Source: DASZMJ01 sp035551935 (GTDB lineage: Bacteria; Planctomycetota; Planctomycetia; Isosphaerales; Isosphaeraceae). Taken from it: DNA of 22,971 nucleotides. The notes below the pieces were generated by a model that did no database searches, was not told the DNA's origin, and saw nothing but the letters and a program-made list of their open reading frames with translations. Every line of letters begins with the position of its first letter. Within the stretch, counting starts at the first letter, position 1. The stretch spans positions 1-22,971 of the forward strand of contig DASZMJ010000026.1 of NCBI GenBank assembly GCA_035551935.1. The letters run 5' to 3'. The translations under genes and the position numbers were made by a program. Positions 7,118-14,537 of this stretch are shown here, in pieces.

Positions 7118-7819
7118 ATGGCGACCGCGACGGCCGACCTGAAGGACGAGTTGCGGCGAATCCGCTGGTTCCACAAGATCGACCTCGGCGGCGGCATCAC
7201 CACGCCCGGCATCGACGACACCCCCGTGAAGCTCCGACAGGCCGGCCTGACCGACGACCTGACCGGCAAGAGCGTGCTCGACATCGGCGCCTGGGACGGC
7301 TTCTTCTCGTTCGAGGCCGAGCGCCGCGGGGCGGCGCGGGTCGTGGCGCTGGACCACCTCGTCTGGAACGCGCCGGCGATCGGCAAGGCCGGCTTCGAGT
7401 TCGCCCGCCGCGCCCTCAACTCGCAGGTCGAGGACGTCGACTGCGACGTCCACGCCTTGACGCCCGCGCACGTCGGCGGCGCCTTCGACCTCGTGCTCTT
7501 CCTCGGCGTGCTCTACCACACGCCGCACCCGCTGATGGTCCTCCAGAACGTCTCGGCCGTCACGAGCGGCCAGCTCATCCTCGAGACGCACGTCGACCTC
7601 AACGAGTACGACCGGCCCGTGCTCGCCTTCTACCCCGGCAACGAGTGCGCCGACGACCCGTCGAACTGGTTCGGCCCGAACCGCGCCGCCGTCGAGGCGA
7701 TGCTCGGGTCGGTCGGCTTCCGCGAGGTCAAGGTCTTCTCGACGCAGGCGGTCGGCTACCGCGTCCACGGCGGCGAGCGCAGCCAGTTCGGCCGGATGGT
7801 CTTCCACGCCTGGAAGTGA
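7118..7819 (+). CDS. SAM-dependent methyltransferase, DUF1698/CmoB-like
   Basis: The protein has SAM motif I, VLDIGAWDGFFSFEAERRGA (about residues 53-72), with the acidic end of strand 2 in VVALDHL. The opening WFHKIDLGGGITTPG is typical of the DUF1698 family, which includes the tRNA carboxymethyltransferase CmoB. Family members outside gamma-proteobacteria are mostly unassigned and often lie near polysaccharide genes. FDLVLFLGVLYHTPHPL is the motif IV/post-I region. I prefer ATG 7118 (233 aa) over ATG 7106 because GGAGG at 7108-7112 serves the later one. A glycosyltransferase follows after 34 bp, so the substrate may be a sugar or lipid-linked sugar rather than tRNA; that is inference. Confidence 0.85.
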   Translation: MATATADLKDELRRIRWFHKIDLGGGITTPGIDDTPVKLRQAGLTDDLTGKSVLDIGAWDGFFSFEAERRGAARVVALDHLVWNAPAIGKAGFEFARRALNSQVEDVDCDVHALTPAHVGGAFDLVLFLGVLYHTPHPLMVLQNVSAVTSGQLILETHVDLNEYDRPVLAFYPGNECADDPSNWFGPNRAAVEAMLGSVGFREVKVFSTQAVGYRVHGGERSQFGRMVFHAWK

Positions 7820-7853
7820 CCGGTCGGGCGGTCGCATCGAAGGAGGCCGAGCG

Positions 7854-9533
7854 ATGGGCCCGAGGATTCCCCGGCCCGGTCGGGCGTGGGGCACGGACGG
7901 GGTCGTCTCGCTGCGACGGCTCCTGAGCTTCCGCGCCTTTTGCGCCGCGTGCCTCGTCGCGCTGTTCGGGCTCAGCCTCTGGGCGCGCGTCACGAGCCTC
8001 GAGACCTCGCCCGCGACCTGCGCCGACGAGGCGTTCTTCGGCCTCCAGGCGGAGCGGCTGGCGCACGGCCGGGCGATCTCGAGCACGACGGGCTCGTACA
8101 AGCCGGTCGACTACGTCTATTCGGTCGCGGGGGCGCCGCTGCACCTGATCTTCCGGCCCTCCTACGCCCTGGAGCGGACCCCGGCCGTCCTCTTCGGCCT
8201 CGCGGCGGTCGTGCTCTGCTACGTCTTCGTGGCGCGGGAGTTCGACCGGACCACGGGCCTGATCGCCGCCGGCCTGCTCGCGGTCCTGCCGATCGCGATC
8301 ATGTACGCGCGGATCGGCTGGGAATACAGCGAGGTCCCCTTCTGGACGGCCTTGATCCTGGCCTTCGCGGCGCGGGGGCGCCGGCTCGCGCTGATCGTGT
8401 CGTACCTGTTCTGCCTCCACGTCAGCCCCACGGCCGTCTTCCTCGCGCCGGTGCCGATGTGCATCCTGGGGGCCAGGCTGCTCCCGGGTTCGCCGGGGCC
8501 GCGGGCGGGTCGGCGGCGGCCGATCGCGGTCACGATGGCGACCCTCGCCGCCGTGGTGATCGCCGCCGGGCTCAACGCGCGGCGGAACCAGACCACGCAG
8601 ATGACCTTCGCGGCCTACGGCTTCGGCCCGCCGAATTGGGGGCAGTTCCTCCGCCTCTTCAAGCACCACCTCCTCGGCTTCTGCCAGTACGGGCTCCGCG
8701 AGTCGAGCACGCTCCACGACTGGCTCTTCTGGACCCCATGCGCCCTTGTGCTGGCCCTGGGATCGTGGCAGCTCGTGCGGCGACGACGCTGGGAACGACT
8801 CGCGGTGGTCGTCGGCTGGCTCGCCGCGCTGGCGGGCTATCACCTCGTCGTCGGCCCGGGCGGCTTCCACTACCTCCTGCCGCGCTACGGCCTCTTCCTG
8901 ACCGTGCCGACGGTGATCTCGGTCGCCATCCTCGCCGAGAGCCTGCTCGTCCCCCCGACGCGACCGGCCTTCGTCGCGGCCCGCAGGCTCCAGGTCGTCG
9001 CCCTGATCGCCGTCGGCTTCGTGTTGGTGATGAGCTACAAATTAAATTATTTCGATCTCTACTATCACTGGTCGGAGCGGCCCGAATCGTTCTGGACGCT
9101 GGCGACCGAGGCCGACGAGCCGATCCGCCACGTCGCGACGGCGATCGGCCGCGACCTCGAGGGCGCCGGCCGGGCGCCGAGCACGGTGATCGTGGCCGAG
9201 GACTGGTGGTGTGCCAAGCCGCTCGAGTATTTCCTCGCGCGCCGCGGGGGCGTCGAGGTCGGCCGCCTCGACCTGATCCCCCTGGAGAGCCGGCCCGACG
9301 TGGTCGCCCGGCGGCTGCGGGGAGGCGGGTATGTGCTCGCCGTCGCCGGGGGCCCGGTCGAGGCGTGGACGCGGGCCCTGTTCCCGGCCGAGTCGCTCCG
9401 GCACTGGCACGTCCAGGAGGGCCGCTATCCCCGATACGCCCTCTATCGCCTCCGGCGTCGCCCCGACGAGCCCGAGTCGTGCGACGAATGCCTCGCCCGC
9501 GGCGACCGGCCGGCCGCCTCGGCCCGGCGCTGA
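7854..9533 (+). CDS. ArnT/PMT-like (GT39) multi-pass membrane glycosyltransferase
   Basis: The 559-aa protein has a short basic N-terminus, a first membrane helix at about 26-46, then an exposed loop with CADEAFFG, whose Asp58-Glu59 fits the catalytic acidic pair of GT-C enzymes. Several further hydrophobic segments follow up to about residue 400 (for example LFGLAAVVLCYVFVA, LIAAGLLAVLPIAIMYA, LQVVALIAVGFVLVM), then a soluble C-terminal domain of some 150 residues. This layout matches membrane transferases that take sugar from a polyprenyl-phosphate donor on the outer face. AGGAGG at 7841-7846 lies 7 nt before ATG. It probably shares a transcript with the preceding methyltransferase. Donor and acceptor are unknown. 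An AT-rich codon cluster occurs at 9036-9056, right after the last helix. Confidence 0.82.
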   Translation: MGPRIPRPGRAWGTDGVVSLRRLLSFRAFCAACLVALFGLSLWARVTSLETSPATCADEAFFGLQAERLAHGRAISSTTGSYKPVDYVYSVAGAPLHLIFRPSYALERTPAVLFGLAAVVLCYVFVAREFDRTTGLIAAGLLAVLPIAIMYARIGWEYSEVPFWTALILAFAARGRRLALIVSYLFCLHVSPTAVFLAPVPMCILGARLLPGSPGPRAGRRRPIAVTMATLAAVVIAAGLNARRNQTTQMTFAAYGFGPPNWGQFLRLFKHHLLGFCQYGLRESSTLHDWLFWTPCALVLALGSWQLVRRRRWERLAVVVGWLAALAGYHLVVGPGGFHYLLPRYGLFLTVPTVISVAILAESLLVPPTRPAFVAARRLQVVALIAVGFVLVMSYKLNYFDLYYHWSERPESFWTLATEADEPIRHVATAIGRDLEGAGRAPSTVIVAEDWWCAKPLEYFLARRGGVEVGRLDLIPLESRPDVVARRLRGGGYVLAVAGGPVEAWTRALFPAESLRHWHVQEGRYPRYALYRLRRRPDEPESCDECLARGDRPAASARR

Positions 9534-9558
9534 GGGCACGGCCCCCGCCCCGCCCCGC

Positions 9559-12372
9559 TCAATTGCGGACGCCGATGCCCCGGTAGTACCCCTTGTAATA
9601 CGCGGAGTTGGTGATATATTGGGGCGAGAAGAGGAAGTTTTCGATCACCTGATCGGTCGTCGCCCCCTGGCTGAGGACGCCGACGAAGTAGCTGACCTCG
9701 CCGGGGGGCGGGTTGATCGCCGCGCCGCCCGGGTTGCCGGTCGAGTCGCCGGTGCGGAGGACGCCGAGGGTCTCGTCGGGGATGTACTGGAAGAGCGCGG
9801 CGACGACGAACTGGTCGTAGTACAGCGGCGAGGTGACGACCTGCTGCGCCAGCGCCGCCGGGCTGCTCATGCCGCTGTTGAGCGACTGGACGATGCCGGC
9901 GAGCGTGGGCTGCTGCGCGGCGCCGCTGAGGTCGATCCCGGCGAGGTCGCGGTACAACGCGATGATGAACGAAGTGGTGGTGCCGCCGTTGTGCTGGATG
10001 TACTCGGGGCTGCTGGCCAGCTCGGCGATCAGCGCCTGGCGGTCGGGGTAGCCGGCCAGGGCCGCCTGCTGCGACGGCGTGGCGGGGTGGCCGAGCAGGG
10101 CGACGAACTCCTGGTTAACGAAGGCCTCGCGGGCCTCGAGGCTGTTGACGAGCTGGATCGGGAACTGGGCCGTGGTGAAGATGCCGGTGTCGAAGGCCCG
10201 CATCCAGCCGTCGACCTCGATCGGCGCCGCCTCGCGGCCGAGGATGTCGCGGTAGCCGGTGCGCACCCAGTCGACGAGCTTGTTGGTGCTCGCGTAGTTG
10301 CCGCCGCTGCCGAGGATGTTGGCGTCGACCTGCTCGAGCGTCAGGCCGCCGTCGCGGACGTCGAACTCGATCGTCGCCAGCGAGTCGGGCCCGATGGTCG
10401 GCACGCCGACGGCGTTGAAGATCGGCTGCACTTCGTTGACGATGTTCTCCTCGGAGGTCAGGAAGCGGTTGGCGACGGTGGCCAGCGGCGTGCCCGAGTT
10501 CAGGACGCTGAGCCAGCCGTTGACCTCGGCCTGGCTCGGCGTGCGGCCGAGGATGATCTGGTAGTACAGCGTGATGATCCCGGCCGGCGACCCGCCGCGC
10601 GCCTGGAACTCGGGCGCGATCAGGAAGTTCGTCGCCAGGGCGTTGATCGACGTCGAGTTCAGGGCCGCCACCTGCGCCGACAGCTCGCTCGGCGCCGGGT
10701 TCCGGTTCAGGTAGCGCTGATAGAGCTGGGTGATCTCGCGCTGGCGGGCCTCCTGCGAGGTCGCCACGTCGTCGGCGAACTGGAACGGGGTGATCTGGTT
10801 CGTCGCGAACAGGCTCGCGTAGTACGAGAGGTCGCCGGCCGACGGGGCCCGGCCGAGGAGGGCCTGGAAGGTCTGGTCGATGTAGGTGTTCACGAACGAC
10901 GGCGAGTACTTGACCGCCACGCCCGACGGCGTGTCGCGGAGGTTCGGCCAGGGGGGCGTCAGGTTGCTCGGCGGCAGGTGGAAGAACTGGATCTGGTTCG
11001 GATAATTCGGGTTGCTCGTCGAGTTGGTGACCGTGACGAGCTCGAGGCCCCCGGTGCCGTCGAGCTGGCCCACGGCCGCGGCGCTCGGGCGCGACTGGAA
11101 CGTCGGCGGCGCGTTCTGGGCGACGACGTTGCCGCGGGCGTCGAAGACGGTGATGTAGCTGTTATACGTCGCGATGATCTCGGGATGGCCGCTGCCGGTG
11201 GCGTCGGCGACGATCGCCGAGGCGAAGTTGTCCCCCTGCGAGGCGGCGCCGCCGGGGGCGATCGCCTTGCCGCCGACGAAGCCGGGGAGGTCCTGGCCGT
11301 TGGCCTGGACGACGTGGAGGACGCCGGTGCGGTCCTCGGCGATGACCTCGAGCTGGCCGTTGCCGAGCAGGTCGGCCACCGCGGGCGCCGGGTACGACTG
11401 CGCGGCCACCGCGTCGTTGCTCGTCGTGTGATAGGGCCAGCCGGGGAGCATCTGGCCCTGGGCGTTGTAGGCGTAGAGGCGGTTGCCGGCCGCGCGGGCG
11501 CCGGGGACGCCGGCCAGGTCGAAGTTCAGGCCGGCGCCGGCGACGATCTCGAGCTGGCCGTTGCCGTAGAGGTCGGCCAGCACCGGCGAGCCCCAGGCGA
11601 CCTCGCCGATCGGCTCGCGATACAGCGCCGAGCCGTTGGCGTTGAGGACGTTGACGAAGCCGCCGTTGCTGAAGAACGGGCTGGCGCTGGTGTCGCTGCC
11701 GAAGACGACCTCGGGCGAGCCCGTGCGGCCGAGGTCGCCGACGACGGCGCCGGAGATGATCGAGTCGCTGGCCTCGTACCGCCAGAGGACGCTGCCGTCG
11801 AGCCGGTAGGCGGTGATGAACGAGCTGAACGACGTGACGACGATGTCCGGCGGCTTGGTCGGCCCCTCGAGGTAGCCCGTCGCCAGGGCGCCGACGACGC
11901 CGGTCTGGCCGCCGACGCCGGTGCCGGTGCTGACCGGCCAGCCGGGCAGGAGCTGGCCGGTCGTCGCGTCCCAGCCGAAGACGCGGCCGTCCTCGACGGC
12001 CGTCGGGTTCGACTCGTCGAGGCCCAGGCCGGCGAAGATCCCCATGTGCCCGTTGCCCAGCGGCAGGACCACCGGCGTCGACTTGAAGTTGGCGTTCGAC
12101 CCCGTGTCGAACTCCTTGTACAGCGAGATGTTGCCGCTGGCGTCGGACTGGTAGACCAGCAGCTTGCCCCCCGCCGCCTCGACGATCACTTCCTGGCGGC
12201 CGTCGCCGAAGAGGTCCGCGAAGATCGGCGACCCGACGAACGGCGACTGGGTCCAGTTGCCGGCCGGCAGGTTGACCGTCGCGTACGGGGTCAGGGTGGC
12301 CGTGAGACAAAGACGGGGCTCCAACCCTTCCACGGCGAGGCGCCGGGAGGGTCGGCGTCGGCGGAGTTCCAT
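9559..12372 (-). CDS. Secreted FG-GAP/beta-propeller and DUF4214 surface protein with LEPR motif
   Basis: The 937-aa product starts with a basic stretch and GLEPRLCLTATL (residues 16-27), the LEPR-type N-terminal motif of planctomycete surface proteins. The first half has repeated FG-GAP-like blades such as GSPIFADLFGDGRQEVIVEA, GSPVLADLYGNGQLEIVAGA and APAVADLLGNGQLEVIAED, predicting an integrin-like propeller. The second half has several DUF4214-type units (YQIILGRTPSQAEVNGWLSV, YRDILGREAAPIEVDGWMRA, FQALLGRAPSAGDLSYYASL), a module common in extracellular proteins and sometimes linked to S-layer or scaffold roles. The frame is open to 12495, but the extra 41 residues look non-native, so I start at ATG 12372. 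It ends 25 bp from the convergent glycosyltransferase. A promoter candidate lies about 55 bp upstream. Its precise function is unknown. Confidence 0.86.
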   Translation of the reverse strand: MELRRRRPSRRLAVEGLEPRLCLTATLTPYATVNLPAGNWTQSPFVGSPIFADLFGDGRQEVIVEAAGGKLLVYQSDASGNISLYKEFDTGSNANFKSTPVVLPLGNGHMGIFAGLGLDESNPTAVEDGRVFGWDATTGQLLPGWPVSTGTGVGGQTGVVGALATGYLEGPTKPPDIVVTSFSSFITAYRLDGSVLWRYEASDSIISGAVVGDLGRTGSPEVVFGSDTSASPFFSNGGFVNVLNANGSALYREPIGEVAWGSPVLADLYGNGQLEIVAGAGLNFDLAGVPGARAAGNRLYAYNAQGQMLPGWPYHTTSNDAVAAQSYPAPAVADLLGNGQLEVIAEDRTGVLHVVQANGQDLPGFVGGKAIAPGGAASQGDNFASAIVADATGSGHPEIIATYNSYITVFDARGNVVAQNAPPTFQSRPSAAAVGQLDGTGGLELVTVTNSTSNPNYPNQIQFFHLPPSNLTPPWPNLRDTPSGVAVKYSPSFVNTYIDQTFQALLGRAPSAGDLSYYASLFATNQITPFQFADDVATSQEARQREITQLYQRYLNRNPAPSELSAQVAALNSTSINALATNFLIAPEFQARGGSPAGIITLYYQIILGRTPSQAEVNGWLSVLNSGTPLATVANRFLTSEENIVNEVQPIFNAVGVPTIGPDSLATIEFDVRDGGLTLEQVDANILGSGGNYASTNKLVDWVRTGYRDILGREAAPIEVDGWMRAFDTGIFTTAQFPIQLVNSLEAREAFVNQEFVALLGHPATPSQQAALAGYPDRQALIAELASSPEYIQHNGGTTTSFIIALYRDLAGIDLSGAAQQPTLAGIVQSLNSGMSSPAALAQQVVTSPLYYDQFVVAALFQYIPDETLGVLRTGDSTGNPGGAAINPPPGEVSYFVGVLSQGATTDQVIENFLFSPQYITNSAYYKGYYRGIGVRN

Positions 12373-12426
12373 CGTGGGCTCGTGATCCGAGGTGCGGGGT
12401 CGAAGCGGAAAGACCGTCTGTTCCCA

Positions 12427-12455
12427 CTTATAGACCACCGGCTGCCTGCGTGCAA
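12427..12455 (-). promoter_or_regulatory. Candidate sigma70-type promoter for the DUF4214 surface protein
   Basis: On the minus strand TTGCAC (12450-12455) is followed after exactly 17 nt by TATAAG (12427-12432). The -10 matches the consensus at five of six bases; the -35 matches at three. The start codon at 12372 lies about 55 nt downstream of the -10, giving a leader of some 45-50 nt. It sits in the 215-bp divergent gap shared with the dockerin-type gene; no comparable element is evident for that gene. Confidence 0.42.
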
Positions 12456-12587
12456 CTCCGCCGTCGCGGGAATAAGCGGGCCGGATCGGATTCAAGTTCC
12501 GGGCGGAACGTGCCGATGGTCGGGGATTGGGGGTCTACGCGGAGTTTGCGGTTGGGCGTGAGTTGGCCGGATCGTTCCGAGGGCGTA

Positions 12588-13256
12588 ATGATGTTGCGAT
12601 GGTTGCGACGGACAATCGGCCGGCTGGCCTCGGGTCGGCCCGATCGGCGCCGGGCGAGGCCCGGCCTGGAGGGGCTGGAGGGCCGGGAAGTCCCGAGCGG
12701 GCCGGGCGCGCTCGTGCCGTTCGCGACCCTCTCGGGCGCGGTGGCCACGGCGGGCAAGCCGGCGGTCGTCCTGTTCGAGGTCCAGCCGGGGCACGTGGCC
12801 AGCGACCGGGCGATCCCGCTGTTGCTCGGCCTGGACGCCGTGCCGGCGGCCGGCTCGGCCGTCACGCCGAAGGTCGACCGCATCCTGTCGCTGTCGGGCC
12901 AGGCGACCCACGCCGTCGCGACCCGCAACGGGCCGTTCCTGACCGGCGTGTCGATCCCGCTGTCGCAGCCGAGCGTCTACGCGGTCCGGGTCGTCGGGAC
13001 CGGGCAGACGACCGGGGCCTTCACCGTCGAGGCGTTCCTGCCCGGCGACACCAACGGCGACGGCCGCGTCGACCGGGTCGACCTGGCCCGCGTCCGGTCG
13101 TCGTACGGGTCGAGCCTCGGGAGCAAGCGTTACGTCGCGTCGGCCGACTTCGACCAGGACGGCCGCATCGGCGCCCACGACCTGATGCTCACCCGCCGCA
13201 ACCTCGGCTCGACCCTCTCGATCGTCGCCCTGACGCCGACGACCGCGACGAAATGA
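12588..13256 (+). CDS. Exported protein with LEPR-like motif and C-terminal dockerin-type EF-hand pair
   Basis: The 222-aa product begins MMLRWLRRTIGRL and has GLEGLEGREVPSG (residues 26-38), a variant of the LEPR motif at the same place as in its neighbours. The middle (about 40-145) is a beta-rich domain I do not recognise. The end holds two calcium-loop repeats, DTNGDGRVDRVDLARVR and DFDQDGRIGAHDLMLTRR, each with the D-x-N/D-x-D-G-x-x-x-x-x-D pattern of type I dockerins. GAGGG at 12579-12583 suits ATG 12591 (7 nt) slightly better than ATG 12588. It ends 10 bp from the convergent DUF4058 gene. In planctomycetes, dockerin-like modules occur widely without a cellulosome, so a role in calcium-dependent surface attachment is inference. 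Confidence 0.78.
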   Translation: MMLRWLRRTIGRLASGRPDRRRARPGLEGLEGREVPSGPGALVPFATLSGAVATAGKPAVVLFEVQPGHVASDRAIPLLLGLDAVPAAGSAVTPKVDRILSLSGQATHAVATRNGPFLTGVSIPLSQPSVYAVRVVGTGQTTGAFTVEAFLPGDTNGDGRVDRVDLARVRSSYGSSLGSKRYVASADFDQDGRIGAHDLMLTRRNLGSTLSIVALTPTTATK

Positions 13257-13266
13257 GTCGGCGAGC

Positions 13267-14088
13267 CTAGCGCCGCTGCCGCTCGCGGAGCAGTCCGTCG
13301 GCCCATTTGGCGTCGTCGGGCCCGAGCGGCGGGTCGGGCTCGACCTTGTAATCGATGTCGTCGTAGCCACCGTTCTTATACGTCAGATCGACGATCGCCT
13401 GGAGGTCCAGCCGCACGTCCGGGTCGGTCTCGCGGAGCGGGATGCGGACCCTCGGCAGCCGGCGTCGCAACGGCGCCCGGTAGACCTCGACGGCCAGCGG
13501 CCGCGCCGCCCGCTGGACGCAGACCTGATAGGGGGTCCGGTAGCGATCGGGCAGCAATTCCCGAGGTGCGGCCAGGATGCGGTCGCCGGCGCGGAGCAGG
13601 TCGATCTCGACGGCGTTGATCCGGCCGCGGGCGAGCTCCTCGCGCTTCTGGAGGTACTTGTCCTGGTCGCGCCCCGGCCGCTTGTTGGCCGGGCTGAGGA
13701 CCTCGATGACGGTGACGATCCGGTCGCGCGTGCCGGCCTCGACGACCTCGATGAAGCCCACGGTCCGCTCGTCGTCCAGGATCAGGACGAGCGGCTCGTC
13801 CTCCTCGGGGCCGACCTCGGCCTCGACCTCGGGCTCGGCCACCGCGACCGCGGCCCCGCCGCCCCCCTCGATCGCCCGCCGCGGCCGCTCGACGACCCGG
13901 ACGTCCGGCACGATCGCCCGCGCCGCCTCGCCCGGCGGCGCGATCACCACGCGCTCCTCCACCCGCGCGCGGAGGTCGCCGGGCAGACGCTCCTGGAGCC
14001 AATCGCTCGTGTACATAATCAAGCGAGCGTGGACGTCCCCCCAATGACTCTCGAGGTAGGGGTCCATGCCGGGGAAGGGGCTGCGCAT
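13267..14088 (-). CDS. DUF4058 family protein
   Basis: The 273-aa product starts MRSPFPGMDPYLES, the hallmark of DUF4058, and contains IVPDVRVVERP, then VIEVLSPANKRPG and YLQKREELARGRINAVEIDLLR. The E-V-L-S-P-x-N-K pattern resembles the core of Uma2/PD-(D/E)XK proteins, so a nuclease-like fold is plausible; no function is established. DUF4058 genes occur in multiple copies in cyanobacteria and planctomycetes. GGGAG lies 9 nt before the ATG. An acidic and alanine-rich insert (about residues 75-100) separates the PDVRV strand from the core. The gene sits between surface protein genes and may be unrelated to them. Confidence 0.85.
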   Translation of the reverse strand: MRSPFPGMDPYLESHWGDVHARLIMYTSDWLQERLPGDLRARVEERVVIAPPGEAARAIVPDVRVVERPRRAIEGGGGAAVAVAEPEVEAEVGPEEDEPLVLILDDERTVGFIEVVEAGTRDRIVTVIEVLSPANKRPGRDQDKYLQKREELARGRINAVEIDLLRAGDRILAAPRELLPDRYRTPYQVCVQRAARPLAVEVYRAPLRRRLPRVRIPLRETDPDVRLDLQAIVDLTYKNGGYDDIDYKVEPDPPLGPDDAKWADGLLRERQRR

Positions 14089-14537
14089 CGCATCGGGCTC
14101 CCGCGTCGGGGGTGGTCGGCGACCTACGATATCTTATCAGGACCGGGCCCGGTCGGCGACCGTCGCCCGCGACGCGCTGTGAGTGATTGGTTGATAATAT
14201 CTGTCCGATCCTCATCGGAATAATCCGTCGAACGATTCCTTCCCGCACGACCTCGGAACGAGAGCTAGACTCCCCTTCAAGCGGGGCGGGCGGTGGGCCG
14301 ATCCAGGGGGACAGCCGAGTCCATCGGCCTCTTCCCGCCGTCACTCTCCTCGTCGCGCGTCGGCCGTCCGTCGCGTGATGATCGCATGGTTGGTATGCCG
14401 CCATGAGTCATCATGGCGGATGTTGATTTCCGACAGCACATCGTGGTCTCGGGGCGTCGGGCCTGGAATAATCCGCCCCGGGCCCGTCCGTGTTCGTCGC
14501 CGAGCCACACGACGCCGTATCCCATGAGGTCCCGACG
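14089..14537. other. 449-bp divergent intergenic region with several small symmetric elements
   Basis: No convincing gene is seen. The left part has an 11-bp direct repeat, GGTCGGCGACC, at 14114-14124 and 14151-14161, flanking an AT-rich patch (14125-14140) and a perfect 14-bp palindrome at 14141-14154. A second AT-rich patch (14181-14205) includes TTGATAATATC. The right part holds the 9-bp inverted repeat listed separately. The region must contain promoters for the DUF4058 gene (-) and the CAP-domain gene (+), but I cannot fix either. Confidence 0.5.
14398..14419. promoter_or_regulatory. Perfect 9-bp inverted repeat, operator or hairpin candidate
   Basis: CCGCCATGA (14398-14406) and TCATGGCGG (14411-14419) are exact reverse complements separated by GTCA. 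The element lies about 120 bp upstream of the CAP-domain gene. It could be a dimeric regulator site or a leader hairpin. The symmetry is certain; the role is a guess. Confidence 0.35.

Noticed and set aside
9331..12561. Open plus-strand frame of over 1000 codons opposite the DUF4214 surface gene
   Set aside because: It is Arg/Asp/Val-rich with no domain, and mirrors the minus-strand gene, whose FG-GAP and DUF4214 repeats are unmistakable. High G/C in third positions opens antisense frames.
14181..14205. AT-rich patch as a promoter for the CAP-domain gene
   Set aside because: TTGATAATATC looks -10-like, but no -35 fits at 16-18 nt and it is over 330 bp from the start codon.
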